Source: Agrypnia vestita | Lineage: Eukaryota; Arthropoda; Insecta; Trichoptera; Phryganeidae | Direction of reading: 5' to 3' | DNA: 64,000 bases | NCBI GenBank assembly: GCA_016648135.1 | Contig: JADDOH010002122.1 | Span: 1-64,000 of the forward strand | In this document: in pieces, positions 23,606-35,811 of the stretch | Position numbering within the stretch: the stretch's first letter is position 1 | Layout: each line of letters starts with the position of its first letter | Made by a program: the position numbers and the translations under genes | Notes under the pieces: model-generated | What the model was told of the DNA's origin: nothing | The model's input: only the letters and a program-made list of their open reading frames with translations | The model's database searches: none

Positions 23606-24235
23606 TTTTGTAATCAAAGTTGTTTAATGTGGAAAAATTGGTAACGCTGTTGGGGAAAGGAAAAAATCTGGGTTCGCATCCCGGTGCAACAAAATATTTT
23701 TGATATATAGATATTTTATGTATATCATATTATTGATGGATTTGAAATTAACACTGTACAGACATGATGTTTACTTATACGTGAGTTTAATAATAATTTT
23801 ATATTTTACTACTTAAGTTTCAACAGGTGAAGTATTAAACTCATTTGGTGGAAGTACAAATAATTCATTGATTTGGTATTGCCAAAGTATGTTAGCATTA
23901 ATGGTAAAAAAATGGATGTATCGGGAATATTATTAGGCCAAAAAAAGTAGCAAAATATACAATAATTATTCAACGCATGTGTAGGTAATAAAGTTTAGAT
24001 TCTTCACCCAATTTACTGATCATTATATAATATTCTCAATTACTCATTTTAATGATATCAATTGAATTTCCTTTAAAGTTGTGGAAAGATTTCTGGAAAT
24101 AACAAGAAAATTCGGTAAACAGCAGTCTCATAATAGTGACGTGCTAAAAATAAACATAAAATGGACGACACCGTTAGTAAGACACCTGAAAAATATGCTA
24201 ATTCTTAGTGGTTAAAAAAGCTGTTCTGTTCAGTG
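23606..24235. other. Spacer with an isolated B-box-like site
   Basis: GGTTCGCATCCCGG at 23671-23684 followed by TGCAAC resembles the T arm of a tRNA-derived SINE, but no A box or acceptor partner is visible. Confidence 0.3.
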
Positions 24236-24455
24236 CAGGGGTGCTTCACTGGGTGCTTCGCGGAGTCTGGGTAAAGCTTTGGTCCAAAGGGAAAACATCC
24301 CTCCAATTAGAAGGAGAGGTTGTGTCTAATGACGCCACTAGAGCCGTGACTCAGCCGAGGAGAGGGGGTTGAGCGGACGCCAGGGTTAGTGCAGACGATT
24401 CTGGGTGCCGCGTGCATGTTTGTAGACTAATGGATCCGTGGAAATTGGATTCAGA
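24236..24455. other. GC-richer block, probably repeat-derived
   Basis: Contains GGGTGCTTCGCGGAGTCTGG and GACGCCACTAGAGCC. I cannot assign it to a family. No open frame of note. Confidence 0.25.
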
Positions 24456-24503
24456 GGGTATGAAAGCCTTATTGCTAAAGAATTTTACGTCAATATTGCA
24501 AAT

Positions 24504-24585
24504 ATAAATCTCTATATTCTCTTTACTTCTTTTTACTTCCAAAAAAAATCTCTATATTCTCTTTACTTCTTATTACTTCCAAAAT
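24504..24585. repeat. 40-bp tandem duplication
   Basis: AATCTCTATATTCTCTTTAC starts at 24508 and again at 24548, each followed by a CTT(C/A)TT..TTACTTCC tract. Confidence 0.8.
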
Positions 24586-24630
24586 GAATATTATTTAGGT
24601 GATAAAAAAAATTGGCACTTTAAATTAAGG

Positions 24631-24766
24631 GATTATATCACATCAATATTCTTACTATTTTCAAACTAAGCTTAAAACTTGTGCTATAAAAGTAGGACTA
24701 ACTTGCTAGTCTGAGGTTTGAACCCGCTACCTTTGGATCACGAGGCGAGTGTCCTAACCACAAGAA
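24631..24766 (-). mobile_element. tRNA-derived SINE, family A copy 2
   Basis: Reverse complement of the SINE at 20419: CTAACTTGCTAGTCTGAGG, GGTTTGAACC-type B box (24716-24725) and GGATCACGAGGCGAGTGTCC correspond in order. Truncated within the tail region. Confidence 0.75.
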
Positions 24767-24779
24767 CAATTTATATACT

Positions 24780-26785
24780 ATTATTGTGTTTAAAAAATGT
24801 ACAATCTCCTTTTCAAAGTAGGTAGGTAATTTTATCTCCTATAGAGAAGCAACTTTTTCTTTGTAAAAATTTACCGAGTTTTTGTAAAATAAATAATTAA
24901 AACATGTAAGCTATTAACAAATGTATGAATGGATTTTTTGAAATTAATAAACTCAAAAAAACATTGTTTTATTACATATTAGTACCTACATTGAAAATTG
25001 TTACAATTAATTAATTTATTATTCTTGAAAACTCACAGCGCTAAAAAACTTGATTTGTAGATTTTTATAGTTTTTAATAAAATATTATTCGTCTCATGCC
25101 TACCTTTATTTTAAAAAATATTTGAAATAAATTAAAAATGTATTTCGCTAGTTTGTAAAGACTTATTTTTTTGTTTCTAGGTAATAAATGATCATTTATA
25201 ATACGAAGATTCCATTTGCTTTGGGTTTCGTCAGGCATTGAATAGCAAAGGGAAATTGTATAAACAAGCAATTAGCAGAATCAAATGAATAACTAATTAA
25301 TCTGTTGGGTTGAAATAATACTGCGTTGGTGATTAATTAATGATAATTATTAAATAATGATGATGATGAAGTATCAAAACTGATGTTTTATTTAACTTTA
25401 AAATATAAAAAAAGAATCCAAAAGCATAAATACAATTTGATTAAATATCAATCCTATCTTCTAGTTATACAAACCTTAAACATTGGGATAAGAAAACACA
25501 CTTAAAAAAATCCTTAAGTCATGTTTATTATCGAGTTACTTTTGACTAATTTTGTTGTATATTAACAATAATAAGATGTTGATCATGACTTAATATTTAT
25601 CATAAATAAACAGATGTCGTTTAAATTTTGGAAATAACGAAAAGTTATGATTTTTATTTGACCTATAGTAGGAACCCACGGCGAAATGTGTGGTCATAAA
25701 GCGCTAGCTTTAAGCTCTACATTCACATGAAAGATCTTTTGTAACATCCCCAATATTAACTTGATTCAAACTCAAAGACCCTTTCAGTAATATTTGACGT
25801 TACAAAGATTATTTCACATAATGAAATACTTATCTTCGTCATGATGCTTTATCATAAATGTTTTATTTTTATCAAGGTTCTGAAATAAATAATTTTTTGA
25901 GAGTTTTATCTCAAAAGAATTTTTTTATTCTAAATGATTATAAAATGGCTATTTAAATTAGGTAAATATTGTTTATTTGATGACTAGACTTTTTTTTCCA
26001 CAAAGCCGAATAAAATATTATCTAGAATTCATTTAAATTCGGTTTTACATAAATAAACCGAAAAATTTGAAGGCAAAATTTTATAATAAACCTGAGAAGG
26101 GTGGTCAGTGACAGTCACTAAAAGTGAAACTGCAAAGCATCAGTTTTAACTTATTTGTTATTCTCGAAAAAAAAGCGATATTTTGGTAACGTATTTATTG
26201 TTTGATTGCTAAGTTAATCATTAGCTATGTAACAATATTAAATGTTTTCAGTTTTGTTGGCAAAAAACATTTAAAAAGCTATAAAAAAACTGAATTTACT
26301 TCAATTGTTAATATATCTAAAAAATAATAAAATTATATACTTATCGATTATATCGATTATAAAAGAGACATCCAGCCTTTATGACATATTTTACTGTCTT
26401 TATTGTAAACGTAGCACGCGGCATTTCAATAATTTGAATTTTAATGCTACAAATTATTTGTGTATCCACACTAGACAGAAGTCAATTAAATAATTTCTAC
26501 GGTACGTAGAATACTAATCTATTCCTTTTTCCGAAAAAATACTTTGGTATAGCGGAGAAAAGTTATAACGGAAACAAAAAAAGTTTGGAGGATTTGACGT
26601 GATTGATTCCTATAGAAAACTTTTTGAAACATTGTCACTCGTTAAGTGATCACATAAATATATTCCGAAAGGACATTAAATAACCCTATTTCTAAAAAAA
26701 TGTTCATGCGTCAAATTTCAGGGGGTTATCGAAATCTTTAGAATTATTGATAAATTTTATTGCCGGTCGTAAAAAGAGGAAAATA
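24780..26785. other. Long AT-rich spacer
   Basis: No gene, tRNA or confident repeat found in this 2-kb stretch. Short frames are compositional. Confidence 0.4.
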
Positions 26786-26789
26786 TTTT

Positions 26790-27085
26790 CAAGGGTGAAA
26801 GATCTCCGAGCAGAAATCGTTCGTTTGATATCAATTTTTAGAGTGGAAAATAATACGACGGGATCTTTATCCGTCCCGACGCAGTAAAAGTAAGGCGTCG
26901 CGACGTCGGAGGAGCCGCCGCAGTGCCTCGAGGATTACATCAAAGGGAAAACCCTTTGAAATTGTTTTGACTAAGAAGGTGAGAGAAACAAATTAGCCCG
27001 GGCATTTATTCTCAACCCTAGGGGGTGACGAGAGAGGGGTTAATCGCCGCCGATACCAATTCGTCAAGTCTCAGTGTTAAGGTAA
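26790..27085. promoter_or_regulatory. GC-richer island with TCF/LEF-like palindrome
   Basis: Unique, CpG-rich sequence (GCGTCGCGACGTCGG near 26905). At 26940-26959 lies TCAAAGGGAAAACCCTTTGA: 8-base perfect arms around AAAA, each arm carrying a CAAAG/CTTTG HMG-box core of the TCF/LEF kind. A frame runs through toward AAG|GTGAG, but no acceptor or conserved protein supports an exon. Enhancer function is inference. Confidence 0.35.
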
Positions 27086-27224
27086 TAATATGTTTAGTGC
27101 TTCTATATTACGATGATAATTTTTCAATAGGTACGTCTCTTCTTTCATGACACTTTATTTGAGAGGAAAATAACCTAAATCGAAAAAAGTATTTAAGAAA
27201 AATTACAGAATCTCATGGAAACGA

Positions 27225-27740
27225 AACTATTTAGATGAGAAACATATATGGAGGTCTTTTTATATGATGAACAAGAGATTACGACCTGTGTGAACGGGCT
27301 TAAGTGATCACTCTACACATTGAAACTTTCACTATTTCTATCGTAAGAATATCCAGATATTATCAAATTTTTGAAAGATCTATATATGTTCCAAATCGAA
27401 AATCTTTTTGTTTATTTGATGGGACTATACTAGAGACATCTCTAGTATTTTCTCATGAATTAGTTAGTGTATATAGATTTCACAGCTGGTAATGAAAAAT
27501 ATATTGCTTAATATTCCACTTAAAAATATAGAAGTATCATAACCATTTCAATCAATGTAACTAGGTCATGAGAAAAGATTACGGATGTCTCTAGCATAGT
27601 CCCTTCAAATAAATGAAAAGTTTTCAGATTTGGAACGTATATAGAATTTTTTTAAATTTGACAATGTGTGGATGGATGTTTTTATGATTGAATTGGTGAA
27701 CGTTGCATTGTATTGAGTGATCACATATGTCACCTCATAC
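27225..27740. mobile_element. Foldback element with arms of about 80 bp
   Basis: 27360-27441 and the reverse complement of 27572-27653 match along their length (ATATATGTTCCAAATC / GATTTGGAACGTATAT; GGGACTATaCTAGAGACATC / GATGTCTCTAGcATAGTCCC). Outer parts carry TGATCAC motifs on both sides (27304, 27718). No coding sequence. Relatives are at 13.5 and 9.2 kb. Confidence 0.7.
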
Positions 27741-28434
27741 GGTTGCATTGTATGAGCTGAGTTTTTGATGAGTTATTTTATAAAATTACAATTTAACCTG
27801 TTCTAAATATTACTTCATTCAAATTTTTTAGTAGATAAATTGTCGAGTTCTTACTTGCACAAAATAATAAAAAAAACACATCACTTTTATTAAAAAATAA
27901 ACAAATATATACAAAATATGAAACAATTACAATTTTTAAGACATTTCAATTATATAGGTACTACATTTCCAAATCATTCGATAAATATTTTGGAGGAAAA
28001 ACTATCACTGCCTTCAAATTACAAAATACAAAGGTGTTGGAAAGAGTATAAAAAATTAACCAAACCCATTGGCGTGAAAGTGTTGTACTCTCTACATAAA
28101 GTAGATTCTTCGCTTAAAATACACAACAAGTAAGTAGTGATAAAAACCAGCCTTTCAAGCCTGTTTCAAACCATTACTTTAAACATTCCACTTACCCCAA
28201 TATCGTATTCCATTAAAATGTAATGCGTACAACCTTCCCGAACATTCTCGTAAATCACGTGAAATATACCCGGTATGCTCTGGAGCCTCTAAAATATCCA
28301 TCGAAACAGCGTAAAAGGGAATTTTCCATTGATCTCGAAATCCCTCTTTATTCAGATTTGATCACAACATATCCCGCACACCCTGTTTGCGTTCGATTCT
28401 GAAACGTTAATATTGCTCTAGCACCCCCCACTAC
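27741..28434. other. Spacer
   Basis: The 71-codon frame 27918-28133 is the longest here, with no motif or relative recognised. No repeat assigned. Confidence 0.35.
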
Positions 28435-29051
28435 TGCAGTTGTTGTGTTAAGTTTGTTACGTTTTTTACCAACACCTGTTATCGTTAGTCTTTATTTAAG
28501 GGGGGGTAAGGTTAATTCGTACAAAAAAAGGCATGTTTTTGTGAATTTTTTGTGATGACACAGTTTAAATCTCTTTATTAAAACCAATGGTACATTAAAG
28601 TATGACATTTGAAAAATATTGTGTAAAATTTTCAAGACGAAATATTAAAAAATACGGCAATGGCAGCAATTATTCCGACGTGTCTCGGAAAAAAGTAGAA
28701 TTGCGGTGTCCATCATAACTTGGTGCTAGATCATCTGAAATTATAAAATCAAAGTTCATTCGTTAGATAATAGTTTTTCCCAGGTAACGCTGGGAGGGTT
28801 TTTTGAAATTTCAATTTTTCAATTTTTTGGAACACTTTGAAGGGAAAAACGCGATTTTTTGCGAAAAATATCGACTAATTTGTTATTAAAAAATAAAAAT
28901 TAATAACAAATTTGAAAAAAAGTCTCCAGCGTTACCTCGTAAATTATGTACAGAAATAGTGTTCAAAATTTCAAAAGGATCGGTGCAGTTGTTGTGTTAA
29001 GTTTGTTACGTTTTTTACCAACACCTGTTATCGTTTGTCTTTATTTAAGGG
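28435..29051. repeat. 68-bp direct repeats flanking a foldback core
   Basis: 28435-28502 and 28984-29051 are identical except for one base (GTTAGTC versus GTTTGTC); both read TGCAGTTGTTGTGTTAAGTT at the start. Between them AGGTAACGCTGG (28782 region) faces CCAGCGTTACCT (28926 region), and TTTGTTATTAA faces TTAATAACAAA. It could be a small element with long direct ends, or a local duplication enclosing one. Confidence 0.75.
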
Positions 29052-29409
29052 AAGATAATTTTGACATTAGTTAACATGTGTATACGTATACATAAAACTG
29101 AATATATGTCTTGTGACATCTCTATAAACCTATATAATTAAACTGATCCACACCAAATGTGCAAAATTACTCTTTAAGACTTGTAGGCAAAACGTATACG
29201 GCCTCCCCACACCTCATTTCTATATACACTATACTTATAACTATAACATGATGCCATCCGGTCCGTATTTTACTCACTTGCACGCTAGGACCTTGAAAAA
29301 ACCAACGTCAAACCACCACTCCTGACATCCCAATCTTCCCTTTGTAAGATGTTAAAAATGTCACCAGTGAGTACACCAGCAAAGGCGAACTAAAATAGTA
29401 CTATCTCCT
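29052..29409. other. Spacer
   Basis: Nothing recognised. Confidence 0.35.
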
Positions 29410-29570
29410 ATCTCGCTCGCACTTGGTTGAGCGGGTAAGACGCGGGCCCGCATGGCATCGAAACCCTGCAGTTCGAATCGGTAGTATCGCTAAAAGCCTG
29501 GATTGTATTCTCAGAGTTTCTCTAACGACCACACCACTTCAAAAGTACTAAAAAAAAACATCCTTTCATG
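29410..29570 (+). mobile_element. tRNA-derived SINE, family C
   Basis: CTTGGTTGAGCGGGTAAGAC is an A-box-type head, and GCAGTTCGAATCGGTAGTAT holds the B box. AAAAGCCTGGATTGTATTCT, an AAAAAAAAA stretch and CATCCTTTCATGACCAAA follow, a layout usual for moth SINEs. The anticodon region is not tRNA-like. Confidence 0.6.
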
Positions 29571-30599
29571 ACCAAATAAGATCGTTACTATTTAGGGCCC
29601 TCAAAAAACAAAGGCACCATTTCCTTTTCTTCTGGCCATCACACCATTATAAATGTGTATTATATTGAATGCTGACAGTCCCTAATTTTACATAGTTACT
29701 CCTCAGAACGGTCCTCCTCGTCACACACAAATATATTTATATACAATAATATAATTTATACTCGTGATTAAATTATAATATTTTAAGGATTGATGTAATT
29801 AAAATGAAGTAGATAGCGTAGGATTAATATTTTTTTAAAATTCAAAACGATTTTTATAAATTGGAATAATTGATATAACCATCTTTAAATTTATTCAAAT
29901 AATGATTGTGTTTTAAAACAGGATTCGTTTTGGATTCCTAATAATTTCACTTTCAAATAAATTAAATACATTTACTTAATTTCGTCCCTTTCCACAGAGG
30001 ATTCTGTTTCTCTGTCTTAAGTATACCCACCTCTATTTCTTTGCCCACCTGACAAACCCTCGAAGGCTTTAGAGACTTAGGGCGGCGGTGAGTGGAGTAT
30101 CGAATTTCGAAAGAAAACGAATTTTAACGGATCCCCAAGAAACGATTTCTCGTTAAAATTTAATATAACTTACAGATTTTCCGCCTGGTAACGAAAAGCA
30201 GGCGACGGTTTAACTAAAATCTCGGGATTAACGCTTTCAGCTGAAGAAAATGATTAAGTTTCGGAAATTACGGATTTGTCTCGATAAAAATTTATGTTAA
30301 AATATTTATAAAAAATATTTTTGTGTAAATAAGTTTTATAAAATAGAAAATTAGCATTTAATTTTCTTGTGACCGTGATGCTATTTTCATTTCTTATGTG
30401 AAAATGTTTGATTTAATTTATCATCATAATTTTTTTTAATGTTTTTTTATTACCTCATAAAAACAAAACAATTTCGAGTGTGAATGACGTCGACTCATCA
30501 TTTGTGTCTTATTATACTAAACAAAGCAATACGTTCTTATCTCTGATCCTTTTCATTCTTTTGATTCCAATCTAAGTACCAAAATGTATTTTATAAATC
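29571..30599. other. Spacer with one GC-richer patch
   Basis: 30055-30245 is unique and GC-richer (GGCGGCGGTGAGTGG; GCCTGGTAACGAAAAGCAGGC). It may be a conserved noncoding element, with no other support. The rest is featureless. Confidence 0.3.
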
Positions 30600-30955
30600 A
30601 TTTCAAAAGTACCTCCTCTAATCTTTGGTTTATCTGATCCCGACAGATCTTTCACGGACGCCCTCTGTTCCTGTTGCCTTCATTTCTTGCCTCGTGTATT
30701 TTCTTTATTTTCTTTACCATCGTCTTCTCATTTATGAGTTCCTCATGATCGAACCATGTTTGCGGCCATTTTTTTTTAATGAATGCGTAGTAGTGTGTTA
30801 GTTCTTCACCTTATCGTCCATAGATTTCCCACACATATATTTAAGCAACCGCATATTTACCGTATTCAGTCGGTTATCTTTCTTTTTTATTGCTTATTCT
30901 GAGCTTCACTTCCATACATTAGTACTTTATTCCTTTATATATGGCTTGTCTTGCT
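30600..30955 (-). pseudogene. LINE C-terminal fragment
   Basis: Minus-strand blocks in order: KVLMYGSEA, then (other frame) LNTVNMRLLKYMCGKSMDD, then EARNEGNRNRGRP and KICRDQINQRLEEV. These match the post-RT region of insect LINEs (YGSE, MR.L..MCG, GRP.K..RDQI). Stops and frame changes make it non-coding. Confidence 0.8.
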
Positions 30956-32815
30956 TTTTATGGCAGATTTTTATTGGCGATAATTGCATTCAGAGTGCCA
31001 TTCTTTTCATATATAGCAGTGGGCCTCCTATTAATATCATTCTCAACTTTGCTGTCCGTAAGTTTTATTATTATATTATTAGATTATTACAGCTTAATAA
31101 CGTTATATTACAAATTATGTTAAAAAACAAATAATATACATTAAAATACATTAAAAATTTAACACATTAAATAAATAACTTTAATATCAACGAAGTAAAA
31201 TATAAAATGAATAATAAAAATAGGAGTGAAGTTGATACAATTACCTAAAAAAAGGCTCTTCCTTTTTATATTCCCTCATATTTATTAAGAGCCGAAGATA
31301 ACCTGATTTATAGCTTTCATCTGAGAGGTTCTTAGGCGAGTATCAATAATGATTTCGGATAAAGGTCAAGCGTTTAAAACATATAACACGTGATCCGATT
31401 ATGTTCGAATATACCACTCCCAATATATTTTTTCCTCCGACCGTTTTTCTCCCTTTCCCTGTGAGGCAAAAAACTCACCCTTAAAATACTCTGTCCTTTA
31501 CAGCTAAATACTTGCCGGGAATAAAATTACAGATCGCAATATGGGAAATTCAATTTGGTCCCGAATTCTCGTGAGGTCCAACGGGACATTGTGTAAGAGA
31601 CAGGTATAAAGAGGCTCTCTGGTACGAGGGTGGATTGGACACATGATTGAAGGGTAGAATTATAGAGATAAAGGGATAGAGAAATCGAAATAAACAACAC
31701 ATTCAAAAATTATTTTGACTCAAAGCTTTATGTGCTATCATATTGTTTGCTACAATATGTTTAAAGTAAAATTTAAAGTACCTACTTAATTTGAAACATA
31801 TTGACAATATTTTTTCATTCGCCATTTTATTCATTCACAATATTTTCAATAAAGCTATGAAAATTCTTGGATTTTTCTGAAAATAATATATGTAATGACA
31901 TTACGTAAATATGAATAATATATAATAAATTCACCTACTATAAAGAAATACAAAAGTGTACATAATTTTATTGAAGCCATAATATTACCAATGCGGAATA
32001 TAACTAGCCTCTGTAGAATTCTGAGACTTGGTAATATATATAGAATTTTTTTTTTCATGTCGGTCTTCAACCGTACAAATTTTATATTATTAATTTTGTT
32101 GCGAATGACTCAATAATTCAATAATTATTTATTATTTTTAGTATTTTCACTAAAAATCTTATATTGTTCACCGAATTATTGTTAACTAATGAAGACATAC
32201 GATTATGATGAAACAAATAAAAAATAAATTGAAATTCTTTCTCGGTGTACAGTGTAGCTATTTGAAGCGGACGTATTTTGATTAAGATTCTGGAAAGATT
32301 CCGTCCCATATAATGCGGGCTAAAGATGTTGAATTTCAAACGAATTACTTGTCGGACAAAACGAAACAAAACAACTTGACCAGAAATGAAGACAGATTAT
32401 GGATGTAATAAATCTACCACGTATTTAGATCATGTCGTGTCTTGTGACAGATTTACTGGAACGATATGAGCAAGATAGATTGAAAAATGTCATAACGGAA
32501 TCTAAACAGACCCGAGATCATTCATACATTATCTCAGTACCTCAACACACATAATATTTCTAATGAATCCATATAATACTAGCATTAATACACACGCCAG
32601 CAGCAGGGTTTGCACTGTCACGTGATTCTAAAACGATAAGAAATGTACATAATCGAGGGTTTCGAAAATAGTCTGGAGGATATAAAATAATTTGGAAAGA
32701 TTTAGAATTCGCAATAAAATATGAAAAGATTCAAGACATAAAGTTTTCTGTAAAAACACACGTCGCGCACATTGGGTAACCATTGTTTGACAGGTAGTTA
32801 AAATCACAGAATTGA
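30956..32815. other. Spacer
   Basis: Two overlapping 60-codon frames at 30941-31134 are hydrophobic but compositional, and the second overlaps the LINE fragment. 31420-31680 is GC-richer and unique (candidate conserved element). Nothing else recognised. Confidence 0.35.
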
Positions 32816-32819
32816 TTTT

Positions 32820-33095
32820 TGATTTTTGATTCTGACATATTTGCTCAGATCGAACATTCGCACACGCGAATGGGCGATCCGATCAAATATATCAGCGAGC
32901 GAATAAAGAGTACCGGCGTGCGGAATATCCTTGTAGTGAATTTGTGCGATAGAAACAGCGTGAAAGAAGTGTACTGGAGATAAGTGAATGGTTAGTTCTC
33001 AAGTAATGGTTAGTGTGAATTATAGTGACTTTTTTTCTTACATAAAAGTTAAATTGATTTTAAGTGTTTCATTTGGATTCCACAGCCGCGAAGCC
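32820..33095 (+). mobile_element. Promoter-bearing LTR-like repeat, family iv, copy 1
   Basis: The stretch GAATGGGCGATC ... AGAGTACCGGCGTGCGG parallels GAAAGTGGGCGATC ... AGAGTACCTACCGAGCG at 52566-52627 and GCGGGCGAT ... GGAGTACCTATCGGGTGC at 58816-58853. It ends in GGATTCCACA, compatible with an LTR CA end. Homology is short and the assignment tentative. Confidence 0.4.
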
Positions 33096-33185
33096 CTGAC
33101 TACACGATGAAAGCAAATACTAAGGCTATCTTCAGGGCTTATTAACTAACCTACTAACTAATTAATTATATAATAAACTAACTAA

Positions 33186-33300
33186 TCATCATGCCATTTC
33201 TCTGCAGTGTTAGGCTGTGAAAAACGAGCGCCACACTCTTCATTTACAAATAACTTTCGCCTCTTTCAGATTTATAGATCTTGTCATGCATGCTGTTCGA
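33186..33300 (-). pseudogene. LINE C-terminal scrap (RRACM-like block)
   Basis: Minus frame reads ARTACMTRSINLKEAKVICK, stop, then RVWRS, followed by CTGCAGAGAAATGGCATGATG, the same layout as the end of the 9.6-10.0 kb fragment. One in-frame TGA. Confidence 0.65.
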
Positions 33301-34139
33301 GCACTGAGACTCGCTTTGAATGTGAAAGGTGAATTATACATTTTGGGATGACGTCTTTTAATTTTATTTATTTAAATTTACCATCATCAATACTTGTTAT
33401 ATAAAACATTTGTGGTGTTGATTTCGTTCAAATTTTCCTTGTCATGTTTATAATTTCCAAGGTACAGCGAAATAATTTATTCGACAATAGTTAAAAAATA
33501 TCATTCTAATTCTTTTCAAAAAGGCTTACGAAATTAAAAGTTATAATTTTTAGTTAAAGCACACTATTCTTAGTTATTATTTAAAGCTTATTATTACCAA
33601 ACTAATCGAAAAGAGACGAGAAAGGTGGAACCTAGTGATGACGAAGAGTTATTAAGTATTTTTTTCAAGCAAACCTTCTAACAGAAATAAAATGAAACCA
33701 TTTCAAACCCTTTCACAAATTTCATCAAAACTAAAAATTCTATTAGTATTGATATCAGCAAAAATAGAAAATCAATATTCTGATACGCGAGAATGTGTGT
33801 TTAGCCTCTATAAAGTCACTTTGCACCGTAGGGATTTCTTTCGTGATATTTATTTTAAAATAAATATCAAATAAAGTATTTTTTTGGTTTGGGTAATCCC
33901 CGAAGGAGGTATTCCGGATCGGACGCAACATAAACATTTCAGGGATGGTTTACTAGACTATTAGAAAGTTTAGTCGAAGAAAAGGATAATGGAGATGTTA
34001 ACAGAAAAAAAGGTTCGGTGAATTTTTTCAAAAATATTATTCACTATTTTTTTAATTGTAATGATAACAACAAAATATGTAATTTACTCTTAAAGTATAT
34101 ACGGATGACGTTGAATGATAAAAATCAAGAATGAAATAA
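33301..34139. other. AT-rich spacer with a 24-bp perfect palindrome
   Basis: A perfect AT-rich palindrome spans 33845-33868 (half-site GATATTTATTTT). Sixty-codon frames run across it on both strands as a consequence. Nothing else recognised. Confidence 0.4.
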
Positions 34140-34480
34140 TTATTTCTTCTTCAAACACAGCAAAATTATTTTGTGGTGACATTATAATTATAATTTATAG
34201 AATTAAACTTTGTTTACCACTTTTATTATTATTGAAAAAATTCAACATGTTTCGAAGCCAATGGCTTCTTCGTCAGGATAAAAAAAATAATTTAAAAATC
34301 GAAGTATAGATAATCAAAATATTAAAAAGTTAAATATGGAAAATGAATAATATAAAGTACCTACTTAACATGAAAATAAATTTAAAAGATAACTATTTGC
34401 AAAAAGGACCTAATTATAAAAGTGGTGTAAACAAAGTTAAATTCTACAAATTATAAGAAATAATATTATTGTCAAATTAT
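34140..34480. mobile_element. Foldback repeat, Penelope-tail family, copy 2
   Basis: The left part matches the left arm at 10970 almost base for base (TTCTTCAAACACAGCAAAAT; GTGGTGACATTATAATTATA) and keeps the hairpin missing there. On the minus strand CTGACGA (34270-34276), a perfect 6-bp GAAGCC/GGCTTC stem with ATT loop, and GAAAC (34249-34253) are all intact. The right arm is reduced to AAAAGTGGTGTAAACAAAGT at 34419. Confidence 0.75.
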
Positions 34481-34929
34481 AACATTTCTTACCTCTACAT
34501 TTGGTTCTTCACCTGTCTTTTTCACTGGAAACTTAAGTAGCGAAAAATATAAAAAATATTAAATTCACGTAGAGGGTACGAGATTATTATTTTCCTAATT
34601 TTATGATCATCATGAATAATGTCTAAATCTTAAACGCCAAATCCATATATGTAGGTATATAATAGTATTCTATATAATTTTAAAACGTTTTTTTTACTCT
34701 TTTATAATAAGTGAGGCTCCCATCATGAAAATCAATGCAAATATGTATAGCAATATATGTTTAAAAAAATTAAAAAGTAAACAAATTTTTAATATTAAAG
34801 ATACGTAATCATTATCAACCAAATAACAGTTTTTGACTGCTGGTTTTTAAATTATTTAGAGCCATCTGTATACTATTAAGCTGGTAAACAAAACTATAAA
34901 AAAGAAATAAACTTGCAACACAAAACGAA
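34481..34929. other. AT-rich spacer
   Basis: Nothing recognised. Confidence 0.4.
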
Positions 34930-35220
34930 GTGTCTTAATTTGTGCCGGAGAAAGAAGTTCAGGATCGCAAGAGAGTGGAGATTTCGTGAAACTCTCTTCT
35001 GATGTTTGCTGGAAACTCCGATCTGTGGGATCTCCCTAATTGCAGTGACGTCCAGAGAAAAGTGTGGGATCCGAGGTGGGGAAGGGTGGGCGCCGCTGGA
35101 TTCCGATCCAATGGGCTTTCTTCTCGTTGCTCATTTTGTAGACGAATTAAGATCTTCCGGAGAAACGGGAATAGTGTGTGTAGTGGAATTGGAATTGAGA
35201 AAACATGATAACAAGACGAT
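34930..35220. other. GC-richer unique block
   Basis: Higher GC than both flanks, with overlapping plus frames (35002-35230) but no family motif and no splice pattern that I trust. It may be repeat-derived, a conserved element or a cryptic exon. Confidence 0.25.
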
Positions 35221-35369
35221 TATAATATAAAATATATTAATTTATCACTAAATTTATTTTATTTTAAGACGTTTATTCTTCAAAGATGAATACGTTGGAA
35301 AAATGATAATTGATGATTTCCTGTCATCATATTTTGTACAAGACATAAATTTACTGTCTATGTCGTTAA

Positions 35370-35770
35370 CAATAATTGAATACTGGAAAGGAGTAAAACA
35401 CTTAGTGCCAAAAATATATTTTTTAAGATAAATATACAGATTAGTACTGTATGCCTTCGCCAAAACATTAAATAGTGCACTGAAGACATATCTGTATCAA
35501 TTCCTAGTTACATGAGAATGCATATCGCACACGTATTAAGTGCCGTATCATTTTTTTATAAATAAATCACTAAACGAATTGAGTATTTTATAATTTATAG
35601 TATTATTAAAATGACAAATTCACATTGGGTACTGGCGTGTAAGTGTGAATGAAAAGGTGTACAAAATCGCACATAAAGAGTGAAAAGGACAACATTGGCT
35701 TTTTACCATGTATCTTAAAATGAACATTCTGGCACTTAGTGCTTTATTTCTTTCCAGTATTAAATAATTG
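35370..35770. repeat. Inverted repeat with arms of about 60 bp
   Basis: 35370-35432 faces 35708-35770. Shared blocks are AATACTGGAAAG, AAAACACTTAGTGCCA (versus AAAGCACTAAGTGCCA) and TTTTAAGATA. It ends 40 bases before the mariner at 35812. A non-autonomous foldback element is likely. Confidence 0.6.
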
Positions 35771-35811
35771 AAGTATTACTCGAAGTAAATACATTTTGGT
35801 GAGACATAATA

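Noticed and set aside
26887..26990. Possible exon ending at AAG|GTGAG
   Set aside because: A frame runs into a donor-like site but no acceptor or conserved peptide supports it.
27918..28133. 71-codon ORF as a small gene
   Set aside because: AT-rich region, no motif, no promoter or splice support.
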